Assembly (NCBI GenBank): GCA_949358305.1
Contig: OX442314.1
Location: 52,585,369-52,649,368 of the forward strand
DNA: 64,000 bases
Direction: 5' to 3'
Source: Strigamia acuminata
Taxonomy: Eukaryota > Arthropoda > Chilopoda > Geophilomorpha > Linotaeniidae
Part shown: positions 9,743 to 20,607 of the stretch, one piece after another
Position numbering within the stretch: position 1 is the stretch's first letter
Layout of the letters: each line of letters begins with the position of its first letter
Position numbers and translations under genes: made by a program
The notes under the pieces: model-generated
Databases searched by the model: none
Seen by the model: the letters and a program-made list of their open reading frames with translations, nothing else
Told to the model about the DNA's origin: nothing

Positions 9743-11811
9743 TCCTCATCCTCCTTCTTCTCCTTCTCCGCCATCATCCTCTCTTCCTCCTCTTCTTCCT
9801 CTTTCTTCTTCTTCTCCGCAATCACCTTCTTTTCCTCCACTTCTTCCTCCTTTTTCTTCTTCTCCGCCATCACCCTCTTTTCCTCCTCTTCTTCCTCCTT
9901 CTTCTTCTTCTCTTCCGCCCTCGCCTTCTTTTCCTCCTCTTTTCTCTTCTTCTTCTCCCTTTTCTCCTTCTTCTTCTTCTTCTCCTCCTCCTTCTCCTCC
10001 TCCTCTTTCTTCTTCTTCTCCGCCATCGCCCTCTCTTCCTCCTCTTCTTCCTCTTTCTTCTTCTTCTCCGCCATCGCCCTCCTTTCCTTCTCTTTCGCTA
10101 ACCACCCACGCATCCAATCACTCCTCTCGTCGGCTTCACTCCCGCTCAGCTCCTCGTCGGCCTCGTCATCGCTCTGCCCGTCGTCGGTGTCACTACTGTC
10201 ATCCTCACTCTGCTCCCCCTCGGTCTCTTTCGCGTCTCTCTTTTTCCTACAAAAGAGGTGAAATTGTGAGACATTGCGCGCGACCCGCAAAGAACGCGTC
10301 AAACTTACACCGGCGACGCGCCCGTGGACTCCGCGGACCGCCGCTCGCTCATCGCCCGACCCGCGGGCCGCGACAAACCCGGTGCCAACGCATTCGATGG
10401 TTGTTGCTGTTGTCGTGGCGAATCTGGCTGGATCTGGAAAGGAGCGAAACGAGCGGCGGACTAAGAAAATAAAATAAAACGAGCGTGGGAATGACGATTC
10501 TTTCACTCACCGGCGCCGTCGACCGCGACTTCGGACCGCGCAGCATCATCATCGCCGCCTCGAACAACCCAAGTCGTCCGGTCTGCGACCCGGCCGTTGT
10601 TGTCGCCGTCGCCTGCGACTCGAGCGACGCCTGGCTATTCAGGGGCAGCGTGGTGTCCTGCGACTCTTCGTCCTCGTCTTCGCCCGGGGACCGAGAAAGC
10701 TGCGTCACCCGCGAGAAAACGAAATAAACGGGATCGATAAAATAAAATAATTACGCGATAATTCTTTTACTCACCGTCTCGGGTCCCGCGGGCCGTGGTC
10801 GGGGGTCGACCGTCGACGACGACGAGCCCGGCACGACCTGGAAGAAAACAAACGAACAGACAAATATAAGTAAACGAGCGAATTAAAGAAAAAGGCGGGC
10901 GAAAGAAAAGAAAAGAAGGAGTAACTTATGAAACGAGGCGAAACGAAACAGATCCGAGTTGGTCGGATGCGCTCTAACGCTCGTTCTCGGGCGCTACTTT
11001 GACGGCGGACGGGCAAGCGTCGAGGCCTCGGCTCGATTTTTACCGGACTCGAACTTTTTTGTTCGTGCACGTTTCGACCCAAACAAACCAACAACAATTT
11101 CACTCACCGTCGATGGGGATGGCGGCGGTAGTGGCGAATACGTCGGCGATTGCAGTAGCGGCGACGGTAGTGACGATGACAGCGACGACCGACTCGCGGA
11201 CCGTCGCGTGGGCAGCGTGACCTGGAAAGAGGCGGACGAGTTAATAAGATGAAATAATAGTGGGACAAAAATATTTTTTTTTTTTTTTTTTTTTTTCTAA
11301 ACCCACCACCCTGTCGGGTCCTGTCGGACTCGGCACGGGCGCGTTGCCGTCGTCCGGGAAGCGAGGCTGCAACCCTTCGTCGATGGACACGACCTGGAAA
11401 CGAACGAACAAATAAAAAGAAAAAGATAAATAAAAATAAAAGGAAAAATAGAAATAAAAATAAAAATAAGTGGAAAAGTAAGATATAAAGTAACGCGTGA
11501 AACAAAACGAAACAAATCGAGGCGATTCTTTCACTCGGCGCTACCTTTGGTTCCTCGGTGGTCGACTCGGACGCCGCCGACGTCGTCCGCTGCAGCCGCG
11601 GCATGTCGGGAACCACCGCCTCGTCGTCGATCGTGGCCTGTAAATAAGCGATCGAATTAATTAAATGAATGGATGAATAGATGGTTTACGGAACGACTCT
11701 TTCACTTACGGGTTTCGCCGCTACAGCCACGGCATCCGTTTCTTCGACCTCGACCTCCGTTCCGATGTTGAGCTCGGTCTCATCGACTATTTTTTCTTCT
11801 TCTTTTTCCAT
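8286..11811 (-). CDS. 5' part of the same 14-exon zinc-motif gene
   Basis: Exons on the minus strand: 11811-11710 (ATG at 11811), 11637-11545, 11393-11307, 11221-11108, 10837-10775, 10699-10511, 10433-10309, 10246-9559, 9168-8716 and 8631-8286. All introns are GT-AG and all exon lengths and phases agree, giving about 1061 residues together with the 3' part. The N-terminal third is Ser/Pro/Thr-rich and looks disordered. The 688-nt exon 8 has an acidic stretch followed by repeated MAEKKKKEEEEE-type units, a probable long coiled coil or charged helix. Exon 9 is proline-rich and ends in a basic patch. Exon 10 has Ala-rich helices, then an RRRRRGR patch. Reading past 8286 into the copia LTR meets a stop after two codons, so this allele is broken. 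The start codon is the first ATG of the first coding exon; an upstream non-coding exon is possible. Confidence 0.75.
9193..9330. repeat. (AAAT)n then (AAAC)n microsatellite
   Basis: A long TAAA/AAAT tetranucleotide run passes into CAAA units. It lies in the intron between exons 8 and 9 of the zinc-motif gene. Shorter AAAT runs occur in its other introns (about 1098-1118, 1352-1380), so tetranucleotide expansion is a feature of this locus. Confidence 0.9.
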
Positions 11812-12000
11812 CTGGTGTCTACGCGGGAGAAGAAAAATTAAATAAATAAATAATTAAATAAATAAAACAAACGAACAACGTGAAAATGTGAAAATAAATT
11901 GAGTGACAAGCGACGATAAACCGGGAACGAGGGATCGAAGATGGGGCGACAGAACACGTCGCGCGAAATCCGCGAGCGGGACACCGAGCCCGCTGTTGGA
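11812..12000. other. Upstream flank of the zinc-motif gene, up to the gap
   Basis: GC-moderate sequence upstream of the presumed start codon. A minus-strand frame is open into the gap but no splice partner can be seen. It may hold promoter or 5' UTR; no motif was recognised. Confidence 0.35.
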
Positions 12001-12200
12001 NNNNNNNNNNNNNNNNNNNNNNNNNNNNNNNNNNNNNNNNNNNNNNNNNNNNNNNNNNNNNNNNNNNNNNNNNNNNNNNNNNNNNNNNNNNNNNNNNNNN
12101 NNNNNNNNNNNNNNNNNNNNNNNNNNNNNNNNNNNNNNNNNNNNNNNNNNNNNNNNNNNNNNNNNNNNNNNNNNNNNNNNNNNNNNNNNNNNNNNNNNNN
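12001..12200. other. Assembly gap (200 N)
   Basis: Exactly 200 unknown bases, a conventional placeholder size. It cuts into the left arm of the palindrome described next, so the true missing length is unknown and probably repetitive. Confidence 0.98.
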
Positions 12201-12810
12201 ATCGTATACGAGATGGTCGATGATTTTTGTTTCCCGGACTTTGATTCGTATTCGAGTTGTTACGAGTTCGTATTTTGATCGTATTCGTATTCGAATCGAA
12301 TTCGAATCGTATTCGAATCGAATACGAATCGAATTCGAGTCGTATTCGAGATGGTCGATGATTTCCACTCGCTCGTATACGCGTTGTATACGAGCTCGTA
12401 TTTTGATCGTAATCGTAAACGAGTCGTTTACAAGTCGTATACGAGTTGTATACGACGTGTATACACCTCGTATACGAACGAAGTTTGGAAAATCCACCGG
12501 ATACTTACTACGACATGAAAACACATAGTAGTCACATACGTCTTATTTGGAAATTGTGTTTTCACAAACTTCGTTCGTATACGAGGTGTATACACGTCGT
12601 ATACAACTCGTATACGACTTGTAAACGATTCGTTTACGATTACGATCAAAATACGAGCTCGTATACAACGCGTATACGAGCGAGTGGAAATCATCGACCA
12701 TCTCGAATACGACTCGAATACGATTCGAATACATCTCGAATACATCTCGAATACGAGTCGTACGAGTCAAAGTCCGGGAACGGGTCATCGACTATCTCGT
12801 ATTCGACTCG
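12201..12810. repeat. Large palindrome built of TCGTATACGAG-type units
   Basis: The two halves are reverse complements around a spacer at about 12488-12564. The best-matching arms are 12318-12487 and 12565-12733. The match continues outward with lower identity: the segment with TCCCGGACTTTGA near 12230 is mirrored by TCAAAGTCCGGGA near 12768. The arms are made of short self-complementary units such as CTCGTATACGAG. The left arm is cut by the gap. Confidence 0.85.
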
Positions 12811-12816
12811 AAAACG

Positions 12817-13486
12817 AGTCGAATACGATTTCGCGTTGAAGAAGGGCAAAATTCGCATTCGACTCGAAAACGAGTCGAATACGAATTCGCATTCGACTCG
12901 AAAACGAGTCGAATACGATTTCGCGTTGAAGAAGGGCAAAACTCGTACTCGACTCGAAAACGAGTCGAATACGATTTCGCGTTGGAGAAGGGCAAAACTC
13001 GTACTCGACTCGAAAACGAGTCGAATACGATTTCGCGTTGAAGAAGGGCAAAATTCGCATTCGACTCGAAAACGAGTCGAATACGATTTCGCGTTGAAGA
13101 AGGGCAAAACTCGCATTCGACTAGAAAACGAGTCGAATACGATTTCGCGTTGTAGAAAGGGCAAAACTCGTACTCGACTCGAAAGCGAGTCGAATACGAT
13201 TTCGCGTTGAAGAAAGGCAAAACTCGTACTCGACTCGAAAACGAGTCGAATACGATTTCGCGTTGGAGAAGGGCAAAACTCGTACTCGACTCGAAAACGA
13301 GTCGAATACGATTTTGCGTTGAAGAAGGGCAAAATTCGCATTCGACTCGAAAACGAGTCGAATACGATTTCGCGTTGAAGAAGGGCAAAACTCGCATTCG
13401 ACTAGAAAACGAGTCGAATACGATTTCGCGTTGAAGAAGGGCAAAACTCGTACTCGACTAGAAAGCGAGTCGAATACGAGATCATT
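12817..13486. repeat. 56-bp tandem satellite with an internal hairpin
   Basis: About 11 units repeat at 56-bp spacing (starts near 12821, 12911, 12967, 13023, 13079, 13135, 13192, 13248, 13304, 13360, 13416), with one shortened unit near 12877. Each unit carries the perfect inverted repeat TTCGACTCG-AAAA-CGAGTCGAA, with a few base changes between copies, plus a GCGTTGAAGAAGGGCAAA spacer. Open frames on both strands here are a by-product of a repeat without stop codons. Confidence 0.9.
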
Positions 13487-13839
13487 TTTTGATCTGGGTC
13501 GTGAATGCGTCCGTATGTCACGCGAAGGCGTGTTGGAGTCGATTCCGAGTTCGTATTCCATCTTGAACGCGCATTGGAGACGTAAACCAGTTTATTTTAC
13601 CCACTCTCGCTCGATCCCGCTTCATCGCTCCTTGTCGCTCCTGTGAAAAAAAATACATGAGAATGTGCAGAAATGAACCTTCCAATACTCACATGAAAAT
13701 TGACAACCTTGACACAAAACAGTCTATTGACACTCCCAACACCACCCCGGACGTTTTCCGGAAGAGTTTGGTCCACCCGGAATCCCCAGAATAGTCGCCC
13801 CCGAAATGCGGATTTCGCGGAAGCCAATCCGCGGAAAGG
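13487..13839. other. Unassigned sequence between satellite and copia-2
   Basis: Non-repetitive by eye, with no convincing exon. It ends abruptly where the truncated copia-2 LTR begins. Confidence 0.4.
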
Positions 13840-14064
13840 TTAGTTATCGATTATGAATGTCATTGCTTTTATTTTATAATGTAAAGGACAAATCATTGAA
13901 ATCCAACAATGATTTATCCTATTTTTCCGAGTGCAGTTGTTAGCCTCGAAGCGTGTACACTTTTATGTGATATTAAACATGGCGCACGCATGTCGGTGTC
14001 GCGCACCTGTTTAGACACTCGTCAACTCCTTTCTAACCGATGTTTTGGCCAGGAAATCGCTTTA
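13840..14064 (+). repeat. copia-2 5' LTR, lacking its first 254 bp
   Basis: It corresponds to 20383-20607 of the 3' LTR. It starts at TTAGTTATCG, which could be the start of the transcribed R region, and contains ATTAAA-like sequence before the U5 end. Without U3 it has probably lost its own promoter. Confidence 0.85.
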
Positions 14065-15265
14065 TATGGTAGCAGAGGATGGTTCTCGACGGCCTGACCA
14101 GTTTGTAAAGGATTTCCGACCTTTTTGGACGCGAGACGAAGCCAAGACGTCGCCCGACTTCGCCGCAAACGCGAACCGACCGACGCAGACGGATTTTCTT
14201 CGCCAAATCGATTGGAAACGATCGGCAACGTGTGCGGACATTACTACGGACATTTTAGTGTGTAAGCAGCTTTATTTCGAAATTTTTCTGTGCGAAATAA
14301 GCACTTTTTCCGACGTCGTTGTGAAATTCTCCTGCGGCGGCCATTTTGGATTCGGCCGTGAAGCGAATCGCAGCCCAGACGTGCATCTGAACCGATACAC
14401 GCCAACACGACGTTATTTTGCCGAGGCAATCAGTATTGCCAGCGAGACGACGCCCATTCACGTCGACACGACGGAGTTTCGACGCAAAACGACCGATATT
14501 TGTCGTAGGATCGTCGAGGACGAAGATTTGTTCTGTGGCGACCATTTTGATCGTTTTTCATCGCCATCGACGGTGAATATTCGTTTTGGAGCTGTGTTTA
14601 CGTGTAAGTCCACGTACACAGCCATATTTAGCACGAAGAGCCGTGATTTACACCCGACGTGGAATTACGAAGGCGCGGACGTGCGCAACGACGATTTCAA
14701 GAGGAAACCCTGGTTTTGCACGCAGGGTGCACCAGTTGAGAGGGTTTCTCCTCACATTAGCACCCCGGCGTGCGTGTGAGTTAATTCGACACGTGAAGCC
14801 GACGTTGAACACACCGTGGGAACCGATTACGGCGCAAGGATCCCGTAATTGGCCAACTTCACATCTAGACTGTTTTGATTTATTTGCATACTTTCGTGAA
14901 ACTCTGTATAGTTTTAAGTTTTTGTTGTTGGTCCCTTGTTAGATTCGGTGCTACCCTACGTCCAGTCGGGCACGTAGCACTGTATTCTTGGCTGGGCTTA
15001 TCCAGGGCCCCCAACCATCCCGCGACCCCAGGAGGTCGGACGGAAGAGTTGGTGGATTGCCAGTCAAGGTTTTCCAATCTCACTTATTGAGATTCCCCGG
15101 GTTGAAACTGTATTTTCGCCTTCCTTTTTGGTTTTTGGGACTAGAGACAATTGTGCATTGTGTGATTAAGTGCTCCTGTGAAGTGTGTGTGCGGAATAAA
15201 TTCCGAAATTGTGTTCTCTCTGTGCATAACCAATTATTATTGTGCATTTTCCTGGTGTCGTCGTG
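14065..15265 (+). other. copia-2 primer-binding site and AUG-poor leader
   Basis: The primer site TGGTAGCAGAGG is at 14067-14078. Over the next 1.2 kb only two ATG triplets occur, both at the very start (14066, overlapping the primer site, and 14080). A frame is open from 14066 to 14779. As in copia-1, the leader ends directly at the gag ATG. Confidence 0.7.
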
Positions 15266-18200
15266 ATGGCTTCAAAGCACGACGATTACAAGGATATTAA
15301 AAAGCTCGATGGCACGAACTATGCCACCTGGTCCGTGCAGGTCCAGTTATTGCTCAAATACAACGGCGTTTGGGGACATGTTAGTGGCTCTGAGCCACCA
15401 CTGGCTGCAACAGCCACTGCAAAAGAGAAGCGAGAGTTTAACGCTCGAGAGGACAAGGCAATGTCCACTATCTGCATGAGTTGCGCTGAGCCGCAGCAAG
15501 TGATAGCTGTTGCCTGCCCCACCGCTGCGAAAGTTTGGGAAGCCCTAAAGGACGCTTATCAACCGACGACGAGGGCACGTCGTGCTCGGTTGCGACGTGA
15601 ATTCCTCAACATGAAACTTCGAGATAATGAGGAAATGCTAGTTTTCACCGGGCGGGTCGACCGCAAAATCGTCGAACTGAAGGACGTTAAAATTGAGGTC
15701 ACCGATGAATTCCAGGCATTCCAATATTTAGATCTTCTGCCCCCACAATACGAGGCTGTGAAACAGACCGCGTATCACTGGTCGGATACGGAATTCACAG
15801 CGAAAAACGTTAAAGAACGTTTACTTGGCGAGTACAATCGCCTTTATGAACAGACCAATGAATTTGGCGTCCCACCTGTATTGGCAGACAATACTACCGC
15901 TTTCTATACTAAAGGGAAATGGAAACCTCGTGGAAAAACCCCAAATTCCCCCGGAACTTCGCGTGGAACATGTTTTACTTGCGGTGGGTCGGGACACTTC
16001 GCCAGGGAGTGCCCATCGCCGCCGAAACAGCAAGGGACTTTCCCCGCCAGCGCTGGCTCGCCAGCCCAATTGAATCGTGGAGGCACCCGTGGCAAAGGAC
16101 GAGGCAGAGGGGGTCCACAGAGAGCAAATCTCACACAACTGGACCCCTATACAGATGAGCCCTACACTTTGTATTCTGCGGTGTCGGAAGAGAAGCCCAC
16201 AGTGCCCTTATCTCTTGTGTCGCACGGAAACTACGATTCACAGTGGTACGTGGACACGGGAGCGACCGACCACTTTTCCTTCAACCGGAATTGGTTTTCA
16301 AACTTCAAACCGTTGTCTAACTTCAGCGTTCTACAAGGAGAAGGAAAATCGAAGATTGAAGGTGTGGGCAACATCGTCCTCACTTCGCTCTATGGACAAA
16401 GAACGAGGAAAATAACTTTGACGAATGTATTCTTCGCACCGAATTTTCGGAAAAACCTTATTTCGCTCGGGCGCACCGATGAGGCTGGGTTGTGCACAAT
16501 TGTTAAAGATGGGAAGATGAGTATTTTCAAAGATAAAATCGAGGAACCATTGATTTCGGCAGTTCGGACTAGCGACAGGCTGTACAAAGTCAACTGCCGG
16601 GTCGAGGTTAATTCTGTAAACACAGCTGCATTAACTGCGCAACAGGATACAGCTGCTGTCCTCGATTTAATCAAATCATCCGTGAAGGATGAAAAATTTG
16701 TACAACCGCTACTAACCATTTTAGATTTTAAGTCAGCTTTACTAAAAAGTTTCTGTAAGCCGGATATGGGAAAATCCGCATCTAATTTGAGTACGCAAGT
16801 AAGCGAGCCAACCAAAGCGAATGCGCCTGCGGCGATTAATTTACAGAAAACAGTGAATGAGGTTCAGACACCTCCTGCTATTGTTCCCGAAGCTAATGCG
16901 ACTGCGAAAGTTAACAAAAGCGGGGATACTGGGATCAAAATGAGAAAGAAAGAAATATCCCAGAGTATGGACACGTGGCATTCCAGAATGGGCCACCATA
17001 ATGCTAAAGGCATTATTAAATTAACCGAATCCGAGGACGTTTTTGGGATCAATTTGTCTAACAAAGAATTATCCACTTGTGACGCATGTGCCCGTGCTAA
17101 GAGCACTAGGGCGAGTTTTCCCCCGATAATTACCATTTCCACTAAGGGAGTATTAGATTTAGTGCACATGGATGTTTGGGGGGCATCACAAGCTACTTCC
17201 TTGGGTGGGGCTAATTTTTACTTTATATTGGTTGATGATTATTCACGTTATATGTGGATCATAACGATGAAGACCAAAGGGGAAGTTTTGGGCCATTTTA
17301 AACGTTGGTTGACGGAAGTCGAAAGAACGACATCACGGAAAGTGAAATGCATTAAAACTGATAATGGAGGAGAATTTATTTCGCGGAATTGGGATGATTA
17401 TGCATCCAAAATTGGTTTGAAATGTATTCGTACGAATACATATAGCCCGGAAATGAATTCTGTTGCAGAACGTGCAAACCGTACCATTGTCGGTGGCGTC
17501 AGAGCTTTAATGTTGGAAAATGATTTCCCCTATCCCCTTTGGGCTGAATTAGCGACGACCATAGTTTACTTAAAGAACCGATTCCCCCATGAAGGGCTTG
17601 GAGGAAAAGTGCCCTATACCGTGTTTTTCGGCAAGAAATTGTCTTTGCGACACATCAGGTGTATTGGGTCGAAGACATTTGTACATATCCCGTCCCAGGT
17701 CAGAAAGGGCAAACTGGAAGGAAGGGCTTGGGCGGGAGCACTCATTGGATACGCAATATCAACTAGGGGCTACAGGGTTTGGGATCCTGTACGGAACCAA
17801 GTTTTTGCGTCCAAACATGTCCGAATTTTCGAAGACTCATATTGGTATGAGATTGGCAAACGGCTACAACAGCCCATCAAGCAACCGCAGGGTGGCCAAT
17901 TCAAACATTTTGGGGATTCTTCCTCGGACACCGAGGGAGATGATGATGATTCCGTTGCCCCTATCCCTGAAATTGTTGAGGAAGTGCAAGAGGCACTACC
18001 ACCTCCTATTCCGCCCCCTGTTGAACCCCCGGTTCCGAAGGAGAAGCCTCCTTTACCCACAACCCCAAAGCCTGTTTTCAGACCTGAATTGAGGCCGCTT
18101 GTAAAACAAGCGATACAACAGCCTGCGATAGAAACTGTTGAAGGTGACTTGGTTGGGGATGCTGGTGCTGGGGATAATCCAGTTGAAGAAATTGGTGGGG

Positions 18201-20113
18201 CGAAGGGGGATAACGGCGATGGCGAGAATTACTTCAATGTTTATCCTGACGACGATGAGGAGGTTGATCTTCCTCCTACGATACAAGCTCGTCGTGGTTC
18301 GGGCAAAAAGGGAAAGAAGGTCAAAGATCCTTTGTCGCTGCCGCTGGATATGACTAAGTGGAGACGGGTCCAGTCTGTCCGGAAAGCCGGGGCAACGGCT
18401 GGGAAAATTGATGTGGTTTATTTCTCGCCCAATGAAGACAAACTTAGAAGTCGGACTGACGTTGCGCGATGGTGCGACGCAGAGGGTTACCACTACGACC
18501 CAGATCTTTTTGACTTCAAAACCTTAGAGGGTGAAGAACCCGAACTCCCTTTTGCCGGTTTCTGTGCCGTAGAGCCTGATACCTACGAGGAGGCAATGAG
18601 GCACACCAACAAACGGGACTGGGAAAAGGCGATGAAAGAAGAGACAGATATCTTCGACGATCGAACTGTCTATAAAGAAATTGATAAGCCCGAAGGAGAG
18701 TTGCTTTTGGGATCAAAATGGATTTATAAAATGAAAAGGGACCAGTCGGGTGCAGTCGCGCGCTACCGGGCTCGCTTGGTAGCACAAGGCTTCAAGCAGA
18801 GGCCGGGCATTGACTTTACGGAGGTATTTTCCCCCGTAGTCAATTTCGTCCTCGTTATAGTGTTTTTCTGTACCTTGGTGATACTGAAAGGTTGGAGAGA
18901 TGTCCACCTTGACATCAAGGCCGCGTACTTGTACGGGGACCTTGATAAGGTCCAATTCATGGAGATTCCCAAGGGCTACAGAACAGCCGAAAACCAACAT
19001 AAGTGTTGGATGCTGTTGAAGTCATTATATGGACTACATCAGAGTGGACGGATGTGGTACCAAGCCCTCCACGACCGTCTACTCCAACTGGGATTTGTGC
19101 CCTTGTTGGGTCTTAACTGTGTTTATGCGTTAGACAACGACGCAATTCTTATCTTTTACGTGGACGACATAGTTCTCTTCTCCAAGGATGACTACGTCGA
19201 GGAATGCGTTGTTCGATGGATTAGGGAATCCTTTGACACGGTTGATTTGGGTCCCGTGACCCTCTTGTTAGGCATAGCCTTTGATAGGTCTGGGGGCCAA
19301 ATTAGGATCCATCAAAGGGCATACATAGAAAAACTTTGTAAGTTGTATGGGGTCGACTCATGCCTTCGGATTAGAGTACCTGGGACGCCAGGAACGATTA
19401 TTCAGGGCGTGACGGAAAAGGAGCGGGTTGATTCCACTTTCCCCTATCGCAACTTAGTGGGAAGTCTCTTGTTCTTGGCGAGCAGGACAAGGCCAGACAT
19501 CCTGTTCTCGGTCATTGTCCTCTCACAATACAATGAGAAACATTCGACGCGTCACATTAGTATGTTATTGCAAATTTTGCGATATCTGGCAAATACGTCG
19601 GATTATATGATTAATCTTTCCAATTGCCGAAATGATAATCTAACTGTGTATACCGACGCGTCGTTTGCCCTCGATGCAGACAAAAGGAGAAGCTTCGGGG
19701 GTCACATAGTCTATTTGGGTGGCGTTCCGATCATGTGGAACTGCCATAAGCAGTCAATGACTGCGTTATCGATCATGGAGAGTGAATTTCTGGCCGTGGT
19801 CGATGGCGTAAAGGAGATTATATGGCTAGAGAGGCTTTACGATGCCGACATCATGTTCAGCATCAATCGGAACACCCCATGCGTGTACGCGGACAGTATG
19901 CCCGCGATACAATACGCCAAAAACCGAATAGAGAATAGGGCGAATAAACATATCGACGTAAAGCTTCATTTCCTCAGGGACTGGTTTGAGCGCGGAACGT
20001 TTGCTATTAAGCATATTCCAGGGGCCCTGAATGTCGCCGATGTGATGACCAAATGGTTACCCAAGCCCAGACTTAACACCTTGTGTGAGCATTTATTTGT
20101 AAGGCGCAAATAA
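15266..20113 (+). CDS. copia-2 gag-pol polyprotein (1615 aa)
   Basis: Same domain order as copia-1 and clearly homologous along its length, but divergent. Motifs: CCHC knuckle at residues 236-249, protease DTGA with D330, integrase D636, D699 and E735 (35 spacing), RT active site YVDD at 1298-1301, and RNase H towards the end. The region between integrase and RT is proline- and acid-rich. The ATG at 15266 aligns with the copia-1 start. The frame is uninterrupted, so the protein should be functional although the 5' LTR is damaged. Confidence 0.95.
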   Translation: MASKHDDYKDIKKLDGTNYATWSVQVQLLLKYNGVWGHVSGSEPPLAATATAKEKREFNAREDKAMSTICMSCAEPQQVIAVACPTAAKVWEALKDAYQPTTRARRARLRREFLNMKLRDNEEMLVFTGRVDRKIVELKDVKIEVTDEFQAFQYLDLLPPQYEAVKQTAYHWSDTEFTAKNVKERLLGEYNRLYEQTNEFGVPPVLADNTTAFYTKGKWKPRGKTPNSPGTSRGTCFTCGGSGHFARECPSPPKQQGTFPASAGSPAQLNRGGTRGKGRGRGGPQRANLTQLDPYTDEPYTLYSAVSEEKPTVPLSLVSHGNYDSQWYVDTGATDHFSFNRNWFSNFKPLSNFSVLQGEGKSKIEGVGNIVLTSLYGQRTRKITLTNVFFAPNFRKNLISLGRTDEAGLCTIVKDGKMSIFKDKIEEPLISAVRTSDRLYKVNCRVEVNSVNTAALTAQQDTAAVLDLIKSSVKDEKFVQPLLTILDFKSALLKSFCKPDMGKSASNLSTQVSEPTKANAPAAINLQKTVNEVQTPPAIVPEANATAKVNKSGDTGIKMRKKEISQSMDTWHSRMGHHNAKGIIKLTESEDVFGINLSNKELSTCDACARAKSTRASFPPIITISTKGVLDLVHMDVWGASQATSLGGANFYFILVDDYSRYMWIITMKTKGEVLGHFKRWLTEVERTTSRKVKCIKTDNGGEFISRNWDDYASKIGLKCIRTNTYSPEMNSVAERANRTIVGGVRALMLENDFPYPLWAELATTIVYLKNRFPHEGLGGKVPYTVFFGKKLSLRHIRCIGSKTFVHIPSQVRKGKLEGRAWAGALIGYAISTRGYRVWDPVRNQVFASKHVRIFEDSYWYEIGKRLQQPIKQPQGGQFKHFGDSSSDTEGDDDDSVAPIPEIVEEVQEALPPPIPPPVEPPVPKEKPPLPTTPKPVFRPELRPLVKQAIQQPAIETVEGDLVGDAGAGDNPVEEIGGAKGDNGDGENYFNVYPDDDEEVDLPPTIQARRGSGKKGKKVKDPLSLPLDMTKWRRVQSVRKAGATAGKIDVVYFSPNEDKLRSRTDVARWCDAEGYHYDPDLFDFKTLEGEEPELPFAGFCAVEPDTYEEAMRHTNKRDWEKAMKEETDIFDDRTVYKEIDKPEGELLLGSKWIYKMKRDQSGAVARYRARLVAQGFKQRPGIDFTEVFSPVVNFVLVIVFFCTLVILKGWRDVHLDIKAAYLYGDLDKVQFMEIPKGYRTAENQHKCWMLLKSLYGLHQSGRMWYQALHDRLLQLGFVPLLGLNCVYALDNDAILIFYVDDIVLFSKDDYVEECVVRWIRESFDTVDLGPVTLLLGIAFDRSGGQIRIHQRAYIEKLCKLYGVDSCLRIRVPGTPGTIIQGVTEKERVDSTFPYRNLVGSLLFLASRTRPDILFSVIVLSQYNEKHSTRHISMLLQILRYLANTSDYMINLSNCRNDNLTVYTDASFALDADKRRSFGGHIVYLGGVPIMWNCHKQSMTALSIMESEFLAVVDGVKEIIWLERLYDADIMFSINRNTPCVYADSMPAIQYAKNRIENRANKHIDVKLHFLRDWFERGTFAIKHIPGALNVADVMTKWLPKPRLNTLCEHLFVRRK

Positions 20114-20128
20114 CCAAACAAAGGGGGA

Positions 20129-20607
20129 TATATTGAGTTGTGGTGGAAATATTGTGTGTTTGGTTGTTTGTCGCCATATTGTATAGTTTGTGAATATTTA
20201 CATTACACACTTTCCGGATATGTGTAATGAATGTGCTGCTATTTAATGTCTCGATGTCGCGTTCAATCGATCTCGATTTTTATTAATGCTGGTTCTGTAC
20301 CGCGGTTGAACGTTTCCATTTAGCAGCATGCGCTGATAACATCGTCTGCTCAAAAGAGCGAGTCCTGTATTGTTATTATTGCTTAGTTATCGATTATGAA
20401 TGTCATTGCTTTTATTTTATAATGTAAAGGACAAATCATTGAAATCCAACAATGATTTATCCTATTTTTCCGAGTGCAGTTGTTAGCCTCGAAGCGTGTA
20501 CACTTTTATGTGATATTAAACATGGCGCACGCATGTCGGTGTCGCGCACCTGTTTAGACACTCGTCAACTCCTTTCTAACCGATGTTTTGGCCAGGAAAT
20601 CGCTTTA
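20129..20607 (+). repeat. copia-2 3' LTR (complete, about 479 bp)
   Basis: It follows the polypurine tract AAGGGGGA. U3 contains GCTCAAAAGAGC (20348-20359), the counterpart of the copia-1 inverted repeat, both preceded by CGTCT. The downstream boundary is set where it stops matching the 5' copy. Confidence 0.85.

Larger units (their letters stand above)
13840..20607 (+). mobile_element. copia-2: Ty1/copia element with truncated 5' LTR
   Basis: A relative of copia-1 with the same layout: partial 5' LTR (13840-14064), primer site, 1.2-kb leader, intact gag-pol frame, GGGGG polypurine tract and a full 3' LTR (20129-20607). The retained 225 bp of the 5' LTR match the 3' LTR exactly by eye, so the copy is young although its first 254 bp are missing. 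No target duplication can be read because the left boundary is not a true LTR end. Confidence 0.9.

Noticed and set aside
10930-11070. Possible extra exon between exons 4 and 5 of the zinc-motif gene
   Set aside because: Open sequence, but no pair of splice sites keeps the frame.
12817-13486. CRISPR-like array
   Set aside because: There are no unique spacers; the whole 56-bp unit repeats, and the context is eukaryotic.
12446-13561. Several overlapping 90-250-codon frames on both strands in the palindrome and satellite
   Set aside because: They arise because the repeat unit has no stop codon in several frames; the translations are repetitive and mirror each other.
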